NCBI GenBank assembly: GCA_030638625.1
Contig: DAOWEE010000241.1
Coordinates: 1-7,289, forward strand
DNA length: 7,289 nucleotides
Direction of reading: 5' to 3'
Source: Methanosarcinales archaeon
GTDB lineage: Archaea; Halobacteriota; Methanosarcinia; Methanosarcinales; Methanocomedenaceae
Positions 1 through 5,662 of this stretch are shown here, in pieces. The first letter of the stretch is position 1. Every line of letters starts with the position of its first letter. The notes beneath the pieces were generated by a model. That model ran no database searches. It saw only the letters and a list, made by a program, of their open reading frames with translations, and was not told the origin of the DNA. Both the position numbers and the translations under genes were made by a program.

Positions 1-28
1 CCCGCCAGGCCAATTCCCTCTCAATCAT
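1..28 (-). CDS. Start of RPA-associated protein (COG3390-like), partial
   Basis: Only the first nine codons are in the window, reading M-I-E-R-E-L-A-W-R. The ATG shares an ATGA overlap with the stop of the upstream RPA gene. A strong Shine-Dalgarno sequence (GGAGG on the minus strand, plus-strand 35-39) lies seven bases before it, so this is a genuine translation start. Many euryarchaea carry a second small OB-fold gene (COG3390, RPA-associated protein) directly after the zinc-finger RPA gene, and its N-terminus typically has an E-R/E-V-A-x-R-V-F-like pattern that this fragment resembles. The family assignment is inferred from position and nine residues only. The coupled start itself is well supported. 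Confidence 0.55.
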
Positions 29-1356
29 GGACTGCCTCCAACACCTGAAAACATCTGACCGACCGACCCCATTCCTCCCATTTCTTTAATCAGGGCTGCA
101 GCTTCAGCAGCGGTATCCATCTCTGTCAAACTGGCATCGTCAGCCACCAGCGTGATGCCGTATTCGCCTTTGGTCATATTACCCCGTGCCTGCATGCTCC
201 TGCCCAGCAGTTTGTGGCGCATCTCGTCCTCTACTGCGGACTGGTTCATGGCTGCTGCTGCCACTTCCCTGGCTTTGTCAATGGAATAACCTGAGACCTT
301 TTGTGTCAGGTCCGCATCCAGTACAACGGTAAGGGCTCCGGTACCATCGTCAAGAATAGACTTTATCCGCATATCATAGATACCCTCAACAGGCCCGTGC
401 ACACGGCAGGTGTTTTTCTGTATCACCCGGCTGCACTGGGGACAACGAGTGATGAGTCCGGACCCGGGCCTTATGGATATCAGGCTGCCTTCAATGATTG
501 TATCGAACACCCCGTCCCGCCCAATAATACTATCCAGCCTGACAGGTTCCGGGTTCAGGACCAGCGCGAGGTCATCATCACTGATAACGGCATCGGATTT
601 GCTTATGGTGGTAAATTCTCCCATATTGATTGTGGGGACCCCGCGCCATGATTTAACATAAGCGTTCTTCACTTCCACTGTTACCCCTTTGGCAAGTACG
701 GGGTTGGACTCCCATGATGTGAAGGGGATTTTCGCAGAATTATCTGCAGCAGTCCCTGAAATGATAGTCTTTGAGCCGTTCCTGGTATTAATCTCCTTAT
801 GCTGACACTCGATTATCCTGAATATGGTATGCACGGCAGCGGCGCCATCCATCAGTTCTGCCAAAAACATTGTTTTATCAATGTCTGCCGTCGCAAGGGA
901 ATCCAGGGCGTCACGATCCAATTTATCTACTTTTGACCTGGGACCGAAGTTAATCTCGGGCATACCTTGCCATGTCCTGACATATGCATTATTGACCTTG
1001 ACCACGTCACCTGTTTCAAGCCCGAAATCTTCCCATGCGGTAAAACTTTTAGCTCCGGTCTCATCTGCCATAGTGCCCATGAAAATAGTACGTTCCTGGC
1101 CCTTTATGCCCACGACCTTGAGATTGATATCAAGTATCCTGGCTGTAATTTCGATATCGCGCTCTCCCCCGTGCAGGTCAGATAATCTTTTTACTTCACT
1201 GACCCCGTATTTTTTGAGCAGGCTCCGCTTTGCCTCTTCAGGCGGCACCTTGAACTCAAGGAGTCTCCTCAGTTCTTCCTCTATAATAGCTTGATTTACT
1301 GTTGTACCAAGCGCCCTTATTATTTCGTCCACAAGGGGCGCAATTTTTTCATTCAT
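25..1356 (-). CDS. Replication factor A / single-stranded DNA binding protein, OB-fold and zinc-finger type
   Basis: A 443-residue RPA homologue expected to coat single-stranded DNA in replication, recombination and repair. Residues 1-60 form a short charged helical N-terminal region. Two clearly related OB folds follow at about 66-140 and 173-250. Each carries a matching block: F-T-A-W-E-D ... V-K-V-N-N-A-Y-V-R-T-W-Q-G-M-P-E-I-N in the first, and F-T-S-W-E ... V-K-N-A-Y-V-K-S-W-R-G-V-P-T-I-N in the second. A zinc knuckle with spacing C-x2-C-x8-C-x2-H (C305, C308, C317, H320) sits in a third OB-like segment at about 283-410. This two-OB-plus-zinc layout resembles the RPA2/RPA3 type described in Methanosarcina rather than the four-OB RPA1 type. 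The C-terminal tail is Met/Gly-rich. The ATG at 1356 is preceded by AGGAGG at good spacing, which fixes the start. The gene overlaps the next minus-strand gene by four bases (ATGA) and diverges from the toroid gene. Confidence 0.93.
   Translation of the reverse strand: MNEKIAPLVDEIIRALGTTVNQAIIEEELRRLLEFKVPPEEAKRSLLKKYGVSEVKRLSDLHGGERDIEITARILDINLKVVGIKGQERTIFMGTMADETGAKSFTAWEDFGLETGDVVKVNNAYVRTWQGMPEINFGPRSKVDKLDRDALDSLATADIDKTMFLAELMDGAAAVHTIFRIIECQHKEINTRNGSKTIISGTAADNSAKIPFTSWESNPVLAKGVTVEVKNAYVKSWRGVPTINMGEFTTISKSDAVISDDDLALVLNPEPVRLDSIIGRDGVFDTIIEGSLISIRPGSGLITRCPQCSRVIQKNTCRVHGPVEGIYDMRIKSILDDGTGALTVVLDADLTQKVSGYSIDKAREVAAAAMNQSAVEDEMRHKLLGRSMQARGNMTKGEYGITLVADDASLTEMDTAAEAAALIKEMGGMGSVGQMFSGVGGSP
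35..39 (-). promoter_or_regulatory. Shine-Dalgarno for the gene after RPA
   Basis: GGAGG on the minus strand, inside the last codons of the RPA gene and seven bases before the overlapping ATG at 28-26. Together with the ATGA overlap it indicates coupled translation of the two genes. Confidence 0.6.
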
Positions 1357-1362
1357 AGGCTG

Positions 1363-1368
1363 CCTCCT
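1363..1368 (-). promoter_or_regulatory. Shine-Dalgarno of the RPA gene
   Basis: AGGAGG on the minus strand, six bases before the ATG at 1356-1354. It decides the start codon and implies a leadered transcript, unlike the divergent toroid gene. Confidence 0.7.
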
Positions 1369-1427
1369 GTATACTTGACAGTCGTCTCATGATAAGGGCA
1401 CAAAGGATAAAAAAACATCGATACAGA

Positions 1428-1440
1428 TTATATATATTAA
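1428..1440. promoter_or_regulatory. TATA-like box in the divergent spacer, possibly bidirectional
   Basis: The A/T run TTATATATATTAA is the best archaeal TATA candidate between the divergent RPA and toroid genes and reads nearly the same on both strands. For the plus-strand gene it lies about 20-29 bases before the ATG at 1457, which puts the expected transcription start at or next to the ATG. No Shine-Dalgarno is present there, so a leaderless mRNA is inferred. For the minus-strand RPA gene it would give a leader of roughly 45-50 bases that includes its AGGAGG. Confidence 0.5.
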
Positions 1441-1456
1441 CCCAATCAATGATGCA

Positions 1457-2176
1457 ATGTATCCTGATAAGGTCAAAATCCTTTACGAACGTGCCCTGGG
1501 TTGGCTTGAAACTGCGCCGCTCAACAATATCAAGGAAGCTTCCCAGGCTGCCAGAGCATTGTGTTTATGGAGCCATGATACCAGCGGCCCTATGATATGG
1601 CTTGAGCAGGCCAGGTCTGGCGACCATTGGGAAGAGGATAACCCTGTACGGAATACGGCCAGGGCATGTACTGCACTCCTGGAATGCGGCGTATCATGCA
1701 AAGAATCATTGGACTGGCTGTTGGAAATGCAATCAGGTAACGGTTCATGGAATGATAATGTGTATGATACCTGTTATTGCCTGATGGCCCTTGGAGCCGC
1801 TGGTGAGACGAACCGGGCAGGAGTACAATGGCTGATGGATAACTTCTCAGAGGACTGGAAACACCCCGGTGTCATTGCCCTCATCAATTCCGCACTGATT
1901 CACCAGGACAGGAAGGGCACAGCCGACACAACCAACCGCAATTCTTCGTGGGTGCTGGCACAGTGTACTGATGGTAACTGGAAATATACAGCCACATCAT
2001 GCCTGGTGGTGCAATCCCTGATACTTGACGGGCACTCCGGGAATGTTGGCCGGTCTGTGGATTGGCTGCTGGACAGGCTGGAGGAAAGTGAAGATGCAGG
2101 TTGGAAAGTTTCTGTGGTTTCGCTGATTTTGATTACGCTTAAGATGTATAATTCACACAACACAGACCAATCATGA
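1457..2176 (+). CDS. Alpha-toroid repeat protein (prenyltransferase/squalene-cyclase-like)
   Basis: A 239-residue protein of repeated alpha-hairpins of the prenyltransferase/squalene-cyclase toroid type. Four units can be aligned by eye: residues about 48-78 (W-L-E-Q-A-R-S-G-D-H-W), 86-116 (W-L-L-E-M-Q-S-G-N-G-S-W followed by D-T-C-Y-C-L-M-A-L), 155-181 (W-V-L-A-Q-C-T-D-G-N-W followed by T-S-C-L-V-V-Q-S-L) and 203-230 (W-L-L-D-R-L ... G-W). The Q-x-x-x-G-x-W core is the classic QW-type motif. It is far shorter than squalene-hopene cyclases (about 630 residues), and I see no D-x-D-D acid motif or obvious zinc-ligand set, so enzymatic activity is doubtful. There is no signal peptide. The stop overlaps the start of the CbiA/CfbB gene (ATGA at 2173-2176), implying co-translation and perhaps an accessory role in tetrapyrrole amidation. 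The ATG at 1457 is chosen from its distance to the TATA box, because no Shine-Dalgarno is present. The fold is fairly sure; the function is unknown. Confidence 0.82.
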   Translation: MYPDKVKILYERALGWLETAPLNNIKEASQAARALCLWSHDTSGPMIWLEQARSGDHWEEDNPVRNTARACTALLECGVSCKESLDWLLEMQSGNGSWNDNVYDTCYCLMALGAAGETNRAGVQWLMDNFSEDWKHPGVIALINSALIHQDRKGTADTTNRNSSWVLAQCTDGNWKYTATSCLVVQSLILDGHSGNVGRSVDWLLDRLEESEDAGWKVSVVSLILITLKMYNSHNTDQS

Positions 2177-3507
2177 CAAAAGCAGTAATGATAGCAGGGA
2201 CCCACAGCGGTGTAGGCAAGACCACAGTAGCACTGGGACTGATGGCGCTATTTACCCGCAAGGGCATGGCTGTGCAGGCCTACAAAGTGGGTCCGGATTT
2301 CATTGACCCGTCCCACCATACTGCTATCTGCAACAGGCCGTCCCGGAACCTTGACACATATATCATGGGCACTGGCGAGGTACGCAGTACCTACGCCCGG
2401 ACCCAGGGTGACATTTCCATAATCGAGGGTGTGATGGGGCTGTATGACGGCCTGGATTCAACAGATACCGCCAGCAGTGCCCATGTGGCAAAGACCCTGG
2501 GTGTGCCCGTGGTGCTGGTGGTCAATGTCCACGGCATGTCACGCAGTGCAGCCGCTGTTGTGAAAGGTTACCAGACCCTGGATCCTGATATCAATATCGC
2601 AGGGTTGATACTCAACAGGGTAGGCAGTCCCCGCCACCGCAAACTCGTTGAGGACGGGCTAACAGGCGCAGGCATCAATATTCCTGTGATAGGGACACTG
2701 CCGCCGAATAAGGAACTTACCCTGCCGTCCAGACACCTTGGGCTTCATATGGCGCATGAGCAGGCATGGGATTACGGGAAACTGGCAGATTTTGTAGAGA
2801 ATAACGTGGATGTGGATGCACTGCTGGATATAGCTTCAATGGCACAGAACCCTGACAACCCGGGCGAAGTTGTGACACCACAGTCTGATGTCAGGATAGG
2901 CGTGGCAATGGACAGTGCCTTTTGTTTCTATTACCAGGATATGTTCGACGAACTGCAACGATGTGGTGCCGAAGTTGTCACCTTCAGCCCCCTGTCTGAT
3001 AAACTGCCGGATATTGACGGCCTGATACTCGGCGGCGGCTATCCAGAGCTGTTCCCTGCCCAGCTCTCATCCTCGAATACACGGCATGACATCAGGGCGG
3101 CTGCCCAAGACGGCATGCCTGTATATGCCGAGTGCGGCGGGCTGATGTACCTGGGTAAAAGCCTGGAAGTGGATGGTAAGAAGTATGAAATGGCCGGGGT
3201 GTTCGACAGCGAATCCCACATGGTACAGCGGTTCCAGGCATTAGGATACACTGAGGCCGAGGTAATTGCCAATAACCATCTGTCTGGTATGGGGCATACC
3301 GTGCGGGGACATGAGTTCCATTATTCGATAACCGAACCTGGGCGTGATGCCAGGTTCGCATACAAGATGCGCAGGGGCAAAGGTATTTTCGACGGCCAGG
3401 ACGGGCTTATGGCTTACAATACCCTGGCCAGTTACATGCACACACACCCGGCTGCGGTGTCAATGGAGAGGTTTGTGAACTCATGCAGGGAATACAGTCG
3501 GAGATGA
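2173..3507 (+). CDS. cfbB/cbiA: Cobyrinate / Ni-sirohydrochlorin a,c-diamide synthase (CbiA/CfbB family)
   Basis: A full-length 444-residue glutamine- and ATP-dependent amidotransferase that converts the a and c acetate side chains of a cobalt or nickel tetrapyrrole to amides. The N-terminal synthetase domain has the P-loop G-T-H-S-G-V-G-K-T-T (9-18), K-V-G-P-D-F-I-D-P (38-46), S-R-N-L-D (57-61) and the Walker B-like I-E-G-V-M-G-L-Y-D-G (84-93). The C-terminal class I glutaminase domain (about 240-440) has G-G-G-Y-P-E (287-292), the nucleophile Cys321 in Y-A-E-C-G-G, the conserved G-H-E-F-H-Y-S (379-385), and the catalytic His region S-Y-M-H-T-H (420-425). Methanogens need this chemistry for cobamides (CbiA) and for coenzyme F430 (CfbB). 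The two cannot be separated here because no other cbi or cfb gene is in view. There is no Shine-Dalgarno before the ATG. The ATGA overlap with the toroid gene suggests translational coupling. Confidence 0.92.
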   Translation: MTKAVMIAGTHSGVGKTTVALGLMALFTRKGMAVQAYKVGPDFIDPSHHTAICNRPSRNLDTYIMGTGEVRSTYARTQGDISIIEGVMGLYDGLDSTDTASSAHVAKTLGVPVVLVVNVHGMSRSAAAVVKGYQTLDPDINIAGLILNRVGSPRHRKLVEDGLTGAGINIPVIGTLPPNKELTLPSRHLGLHMAHEQAWDYGKLADFVENNVDVDALLDIASMAQNPDNPGEVVTPQSDVRIGVAMDSAFCFYYQDMFDELQRCGAEVVTFSPLSDKLPDIDGLILGGGYPELFPAQLSSSNTRHDIRAAAQDGMPVYAECGGLMYLGKSLEVDGKKYEMAGVFDSESHMVQRFQALGYTEAEVIANNHLSGMGHTVRGHEFHYSITEPGRDARFAYKMRRGKGIFDGQDGLMAYNTLASYMHTHPAAVSMERFVNSCREYSRR

Positions 3508-3561
3508 GACTAACACTTGAATGAACGAGAAAATCCTCCCTACAGTCGGATTTACTCGACT

Positions 3562-3582
3562 ACATAAAGTTATACTTTATGT
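3562..3582. repeat. 21-bp palindrome (operator-like or hairpin)
   Basis: Perfect 9-bp arms ACATAAAGT and ACTTTATGT separated by TAT. It lies 54 bases after the CbiA/CfbB stop and 65 bases before the membrane-protein ATG, just upstream of a TATA-like box at 3606. The position and symmetry fit a dimeric repressor or activator site for the downstream gene. It could also fold in RNA, but no T-run follows, so an intrinsic terminator is less likely. A 10-bp direct repeat (TACAGTCGGA) also occurs at 3493-3502 and 3541-3550. Confidence 0.45.
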
Positions 3583-3605
3583 GCCATGGAAAAAAGGTTA
3601 TCAAC

Positions 3606-3612
3606 ATATAAT
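3606..3612 (+). promoter_or_regulatory. TATA-like box of the membrane-protein gene
   Basis: ATATAAT about 36-42 bases before the ATG at 3648, after a gap from the preceding gene. It would place transcription start near 3632-3636, giving a leader of about 12-16 bases with at most a weak Shine-Dalgarno (ACGGA). The call rests on spacing and A/T content only. Confidence 0.35.
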
Positions 3613-3647
3613 CCTATTAACCCGATTACAACTATTACGGAAATAAT

Positions 3648-4283
3648 ATGAGCATCGAAAAAACAGAATCTGACCGATTCCTTATAGGGTTATTCGTAAC
3701 CGGAGTGATATCGGTTTCAATAATACTTTTCATATTCTACGAATTTGGACTGATACGAGAGTTTTCACTGATATTCAGCACCCAGTTCCTGTCGGGCCGG
3801 GAGTTTGCCATGCTGAATGGTGCTTCCATGGAAGTGTCCCTCTACGTGATGATACTGGTCAGTTTTATTTCCGACATAGGGTGTATGATGATAGGCCTGC
3901 CGATTTTTGTAATATTCCATGAAGAGTTGAAGCAGATTCCGGTGATGGCACCGTTCATGAACTTCTCAGAGGTAATCACGTCCAATAAAAGTGGTTTGAT
4001 GCACAAGTTCGGGCTTGTGGGAATTTTCATGATATGTTTCATCCCGTTCCAGATGACCGGGGGGCTGGCCACTGCATGTTTTGCAAAACTCCTGGGTTTT
4101 ACGGTGCGGGAGATAATACCTGTGATTGCCATTGCTTCCGTCATCGCTTCTGTGTTCTGGGCAGTGACCGCCGATGCGGTAATGCAATACCTGGGGCCGG
4201 TCCAGCACTATATTCCTTACTTCATCGTGCTGGTAGTGGCATCTATCCTGGTCTACAATTTTGTGCATTACAGGAACAGATGA
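3648..4283 (+). CDS. Integral membrane protein, small multidrug export / DedA-like family
   Basis: A 211-residue cytoplasmic-membrane protein with about five hydrophobic segments: residues 11-31, 63-90, 121-146, 154-174 and 187-206. The central G-L-V-G-I-F-M-I-C-F-I-P-F-Q-M-T-G-G-L-A-T-A (122-143), an I-P with a following Gly-rich turn in a re-entrant-like helix, resembles the COG2426 / Sm_multidrug_ex family. That family is distantly similar to DedA/VTT transport proteins. Members are annotated as putative small-molecule exporters without firm substrates, so no substrate is assigned. The C-terminus is short and basic (Y-R-N-R). The gene seems to have its own promoter, and its stop lies two bases from that of a convergent gene, so it is probably monocistronic. 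Membrane topology is certain; the family is probable. Confidence 0.75.
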   Translation: MSIEKTESDRFLIGLFVTGVISVSIILFIFYEFGLIREFSLIFSTQFLSGREFAMLNGASMEVSLYVMILVSFISDIGCMMIGLPIFVIFHEELKQIPVMAPFMNFSEVITSNKSGLMHKFGLVGIFMICFIPFQMTGGLATACFAKLLGFTVREIIPVIAIASVIASVFWAVTADAVMQYLGPVQHYIPYFIVLVVASILVYNFVHYRNR

Positions 4284-4285
4284 CC

Positions 4286-5014
4286 TCACTCTTCCCGCAG
4301 GTAAAATAAGCGGTTTGCCTCGCGCAGGTCTTCGGGTGTACCTACATCAATGTGATAACCTGGAATGTCACTGAACACAACCTTGCGTCCCCGGTCTATC
4401 ATCACTTTGAAGGCATCGGCCAGTTGGTACTCATTGTTCACGCCCGGCTCAATATGGCTGATGGCATCAAATATTTCGTCACTCATGATATAGATCCCGG
4501 CAGCCCCTTTTCTACTGGGTGCATCTTCTGGTTGCGGCTTTTCCACAACATCGGTCACGTCAATACCATCGTATGCAATAATGCCGTGCCTGGTTGTGTC
4601 CTGGATGTCTGTTACTCCAAGAGTCACGTCAGCTCCTTGTTGCTTGTGGAAGTCCCGCAGGTCGCGCATGAAGGTTTTTGGATAAAAGAAATTGTCGCCC
4701 AGTATCACTGCAAATGTGCTGTTCCCAACAACATGACGGCCTGCATATATGGCATTGGCAAGGCCCAGCCTTTCGTCCTGTACCACATAGGTGAGGTTCA
4801 CTCCCATGCGGTTGCCTGAGCCGAGGTAGTCCAGTATGGCATTCTTTTTCCAGCCCACCACGATAGTGATATCGGTGATATCCGCTTCCCTGAACGCATC
4901 AATGACATGCTCGATGACGGCTTTGCCGCCTACGGGGAGCAGTTCTTTCGGGATGGCATTGGTATATGGTTTTAGCCGGGTGCCCATTCCGGCGGCGGGG
5001 ATTAGTCCTTTCAT
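4286..5014 (-). CDS. Sugar-1-phosphate nucleotidyltransferase (RmlA/GalU-like)
   Basis: A 242-residue nucleotidyltransferase that joins an NTP (dTTP or UTP) to a sugar 1-phosphate, releasing pyrophosphate and giving an activated sugar for glycan or surface-layer synthesis. The N-terminal signature A-A-G-M-G-T-R-L-K-P-Y-T (7-18) binds the nucleotide phosphates and is followed by P-K-E-L-L-P-V (22-28). Other family marks are L-G-D-N (105-108), the metal/phosphate loop; V-E-K-P (157-160), the sugar-binding segment; and the C-terminal Y-H-I-D-V-G-T-P-E-D-L (220-230). The protein is near the short end of the family and lacks a C-terminal left-handed beta-helix domain, so it is not a bifunctional GlmU-type enzyme. 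Glucose-1-phosphate thymidylyl- or uridylyltransferase is the best guess; the base specificity cannot be read from the sequence. The ATG at 5014 has AGGAG eight bases upstream. No other glycan gene is nearby. Confidence 0.9.
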   Translation of the reverse strand: MKGLIPAAGMGTRLKPYTNAIPKELLPVGGKAVIEHVIDAFREADITDITIVVGWKKNAILDYLGSGNRMGVNLTYVVQDERLGLANAIYAGRHVVGNSTFAVILGDNFFYPKTFMRDLRDFHKQQGADVTLGVTDIQDTTRHGIIAYDGIDVTDVVEKPQPEDAPSRKGAAGIYIMSDEIFDAISHIEPGVNNEYQLADAFKVMIDRGRKVVFSDIPGYHIDVGTPEDLREANRLFYLREE

Positions 5015-5022
5015 GTTCGATT

Positions 5023-5027
5023 CTCCT
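5023..5027 (-). promoter_or_regulatory. Shine-Dalgarno of the nucleotidyltransferase gene
   Basis: AGGAG on the minus strand, eight bases before the ATG at 5014-5012. It supports that start. An A/T-rich TATA candidate (ATTATTATAG on the minus strand, about 5065-5074) lies further upstream. Confidence 0.55.
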
Positions 5028-5138
5028 ATTTTCAGATTTGGTGCGGTTACTAATTAATGTTGGCTATAATAATGGTAGAAAAAGGACATGATACAAAATC
5101 CAGTTATACAGCGAATATATTAGATGCGATGCGACAAC

Positions 5139-5212
5139 AAATCTGTGTAAATCTGTGAAATCCGTGTCTTTTTATTTTTCAGACACAGATTAACAGCGAA
5201 TAACACTGATTT
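5139..5212. repeat. Imperfect hairpin of 10-bp tandem units (AATCTGTGTA type)
   Basis: The left arm has three units in a strict 10-bp period: AATCTGTGTA at 5140, AATCTGTGAA at 5150 and ATCCGTGTCT at 5160. After a T-rich loop (about 5170-5180) the right arm carries the inverted units ACACAGATTA (5183), ACAGCGAATA (5193) and ACACTGATTT (5203). The two arms pair imperfectly over about 31 bp. Sequences of the AATCTGTG/CACAGATT type are dispersed in many prokaryotic genomes, from memory and without a search. It is intergenic and probably a non-coding repeat element, with an RNA-hairpin role possible. Confidence 0.6.
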
Positions 5213-5228
5213 TACCTAAAGTCAGTGT
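5203..5228. repeat. Short inverted repeat at the edge of the 10-bp-unit element
   Basis: A perfect 7-bp pair, ACACTGA (5203-5209) and TCAGTGT (5222-5228), with a 12-base loop. It shares its left arm with the last unit of the larger hairpin, so the two folds would be mutually exclusive. Confidence 0.4.
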
Positions 5229-5268
5229 CAACAAAACGACTGATTTTTTGAACATTGCCTGGAAAAAG

Positions 5269-5277
5269 ATATAACAG
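5269..5277 (+). promoter_or_regulatory. TATA-like box before a tiny ORF
   Basis: GATATAACA lies about 21-29 bases before the ATG at 5298, the spacing expected for a leaderless archaeal transcript. No Shine-Dalgarno precedes that ATG. It gives mild support to expression of the small ORF pair. Confidence 0.3.
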
Positions 5278-5297
5278 ATTAAACTATCTTTTGTAGT

Positions 5298-5420
5298 ATG
5301 AGTCAAAATATCGAAGTTAACGGAAAGGATAAACCTCTCCAAAAGATAAAAGCTCTTCAAGGTGATTGGGGTGTAAAGACAGAAGAGTCGGATATCGACC
5401 GCACAGTATATAGTACCTGA
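5298..5420 (+). CDS. Small 40-residue hypothetical protein, antitoxin-like by position
   Basis: A 40-codon ORF, highly charged, starting M-S-Q-N-I-E-V-N-G-K-D-K-P-L and ending D-I-D-R-T-V-Y-S-T. I do not recognise the family with certainty. A small hydrophilic protein ending one base before an ATG whose product begins M-S-I-F-I-D, a common start of PIN-domain (VapC) toxins, suggests the antitoxin half of a toxin-antitoxin pair. A TATA-like box at 5269-5277 sits at leaderless distance. It may be a remnant, since the second ORF is far too short for a toxin. Both lie between two repeat elements. The composition looks protein-like, but 40 codons is too short to exclude chance. Confidence 0.42.
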   Translation: MSQNIEVNGKDKPLQKIKALQGDWGVKTEESDIDRTVYST

Positions 5421-5421
5421 G

Positions 5422-5496
5422 ATGAGTATTTTCATTGACCAGGAGATACTTGAAAACGGCTGGAATACTTACCAAAATGCGCAGACAAGAAGTTGA
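5422..5496 (+). pseudogene. Possible remnant of a PIN-domain (VapC-like) toxin gene
   Basis: A 24-codon ORF beginning M-S-I-F-I-D, like the first strand and first acidic residue of PIN nucleases, then diverging (Q-E-I-L-E-N-G-W) to a stop at 5494-5496. PIN toxins are about 130 residues long, so if related this one is truncated. The second repeat element begins about 23 bases after the stop, consistent with deletion or insertion here. It starts one base after the preceding ORF. The PIN link rests on six residues plus context and is weak. Confidence 0.25.
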
Positions 5497-5518
5497 ATTT
5501 TACACCACTTGGCTTTTT

Positions 5519-5596
5519 GACAGGATTTACGGGATTTACAGGATATTGGTGTTACGTTCTATCCTGTCTATCCTGTCCATCCTGTAAATCCTGTCT
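5519..5596. repeat. Hairpin of 9-bp tandem units (AGGATTTAC / ATCCTGT type)
   Basis: The left arm holds three units with a 9-bp period: AGGATTTAC (5522), GGGATTTAC (5531) and AGGATATTG (5540). The right arm holds four inverted units: CTATCCTGT (5559), CTATCCTGT (5568), CCATCCTGT (5577) and AAATCCTGT (5586). The outer parts pair as GACAGGATTTAC with a copy inverted at the right end. The element lies 67-144 bases past the stop of the minus-strand flavoprotein gene, so its hairpin could affect that transcript's 3' end. Similar GACAGGATTTACAGGAT-type repeats are dispersed in archaeal and bacterial genomes, from general recall. Confidence 0.62.
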
Positions 5597-5662
5597 GAAA
5601 TTTGTACCTTTCTCCCGATTGATTAATCTCATTTATTTCCCGACTTCAATAACTCCACCCTG

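Larger units (their letters stand above)
5015..5662. other. Gene-poor region with two repeat hairpins and ORF remnants
   Basis: About 650 bases between two minus-strand genes, A/T-richer than the flanks. It contains the upstream region of the nucleotidyltransferase gene (5015-5100), the 10-bp-unit hairpin, the tiny ORF pair at 5298-5496, the 9-bp-unit hairpin, and about 65 unassigned bases (5597-5662) directly downstream of the flavoprotein stop. I see no tRNA, integrase or transposase. A 28-codon ORF at 5072-5158 runs into the first repeat and is not supported. Confidence 0.6.

Noticed and set aside
824..1294. A 156-codon plus-strand ORF opposite the RPA gene, rich in Ser and Leu.
   Set aside because: It is the antisense shadow of a well-supported RPA coding region, with no motif or ribosome site of its own.
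3521..3646. A 41-codon plus-strand ORF ending one base before the membrane-protein ATG.
   Set aside because: It contains the palindrome and the TATA-like box, has no ribosome site, and its A/T-rich, basic Leu/Arg/Lys composition looks like translated intergenic DNA.
4352..4819. A 155-codon plus-strand ORF opposite the nucleotidyltransferase gene.
   Set aside because: It is an antisense shadow. All family motifs read on the minus strand.
5072..5158. A 28-codon plus-strand ORF (starting M-V-E-K-G-H-D) running into the first repeat.
   Set aside because: It is very short, its stop is made by the repeat unit itself, and no promoter or ribosome site is convincing. It could be a truncated gene start, but nothing supports that.
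5139..5212. Reading the tandem repeat hairpins as a CRISPR array.
   Set aside because: The units are only 9-10 bp, are directly abutting without unique spacers, and are arranged as inverted arms. No cas gene is present.
5190..5435. An 81-codon minus-strand ORF across the tiny plus-strand ORFs.
   Set aside because: It has a Phe/Leu/Ile/Tyr-rich composition typical of antisense A/T-rich DNA, and it begins inside one repeat hairpin with no ribosome site.
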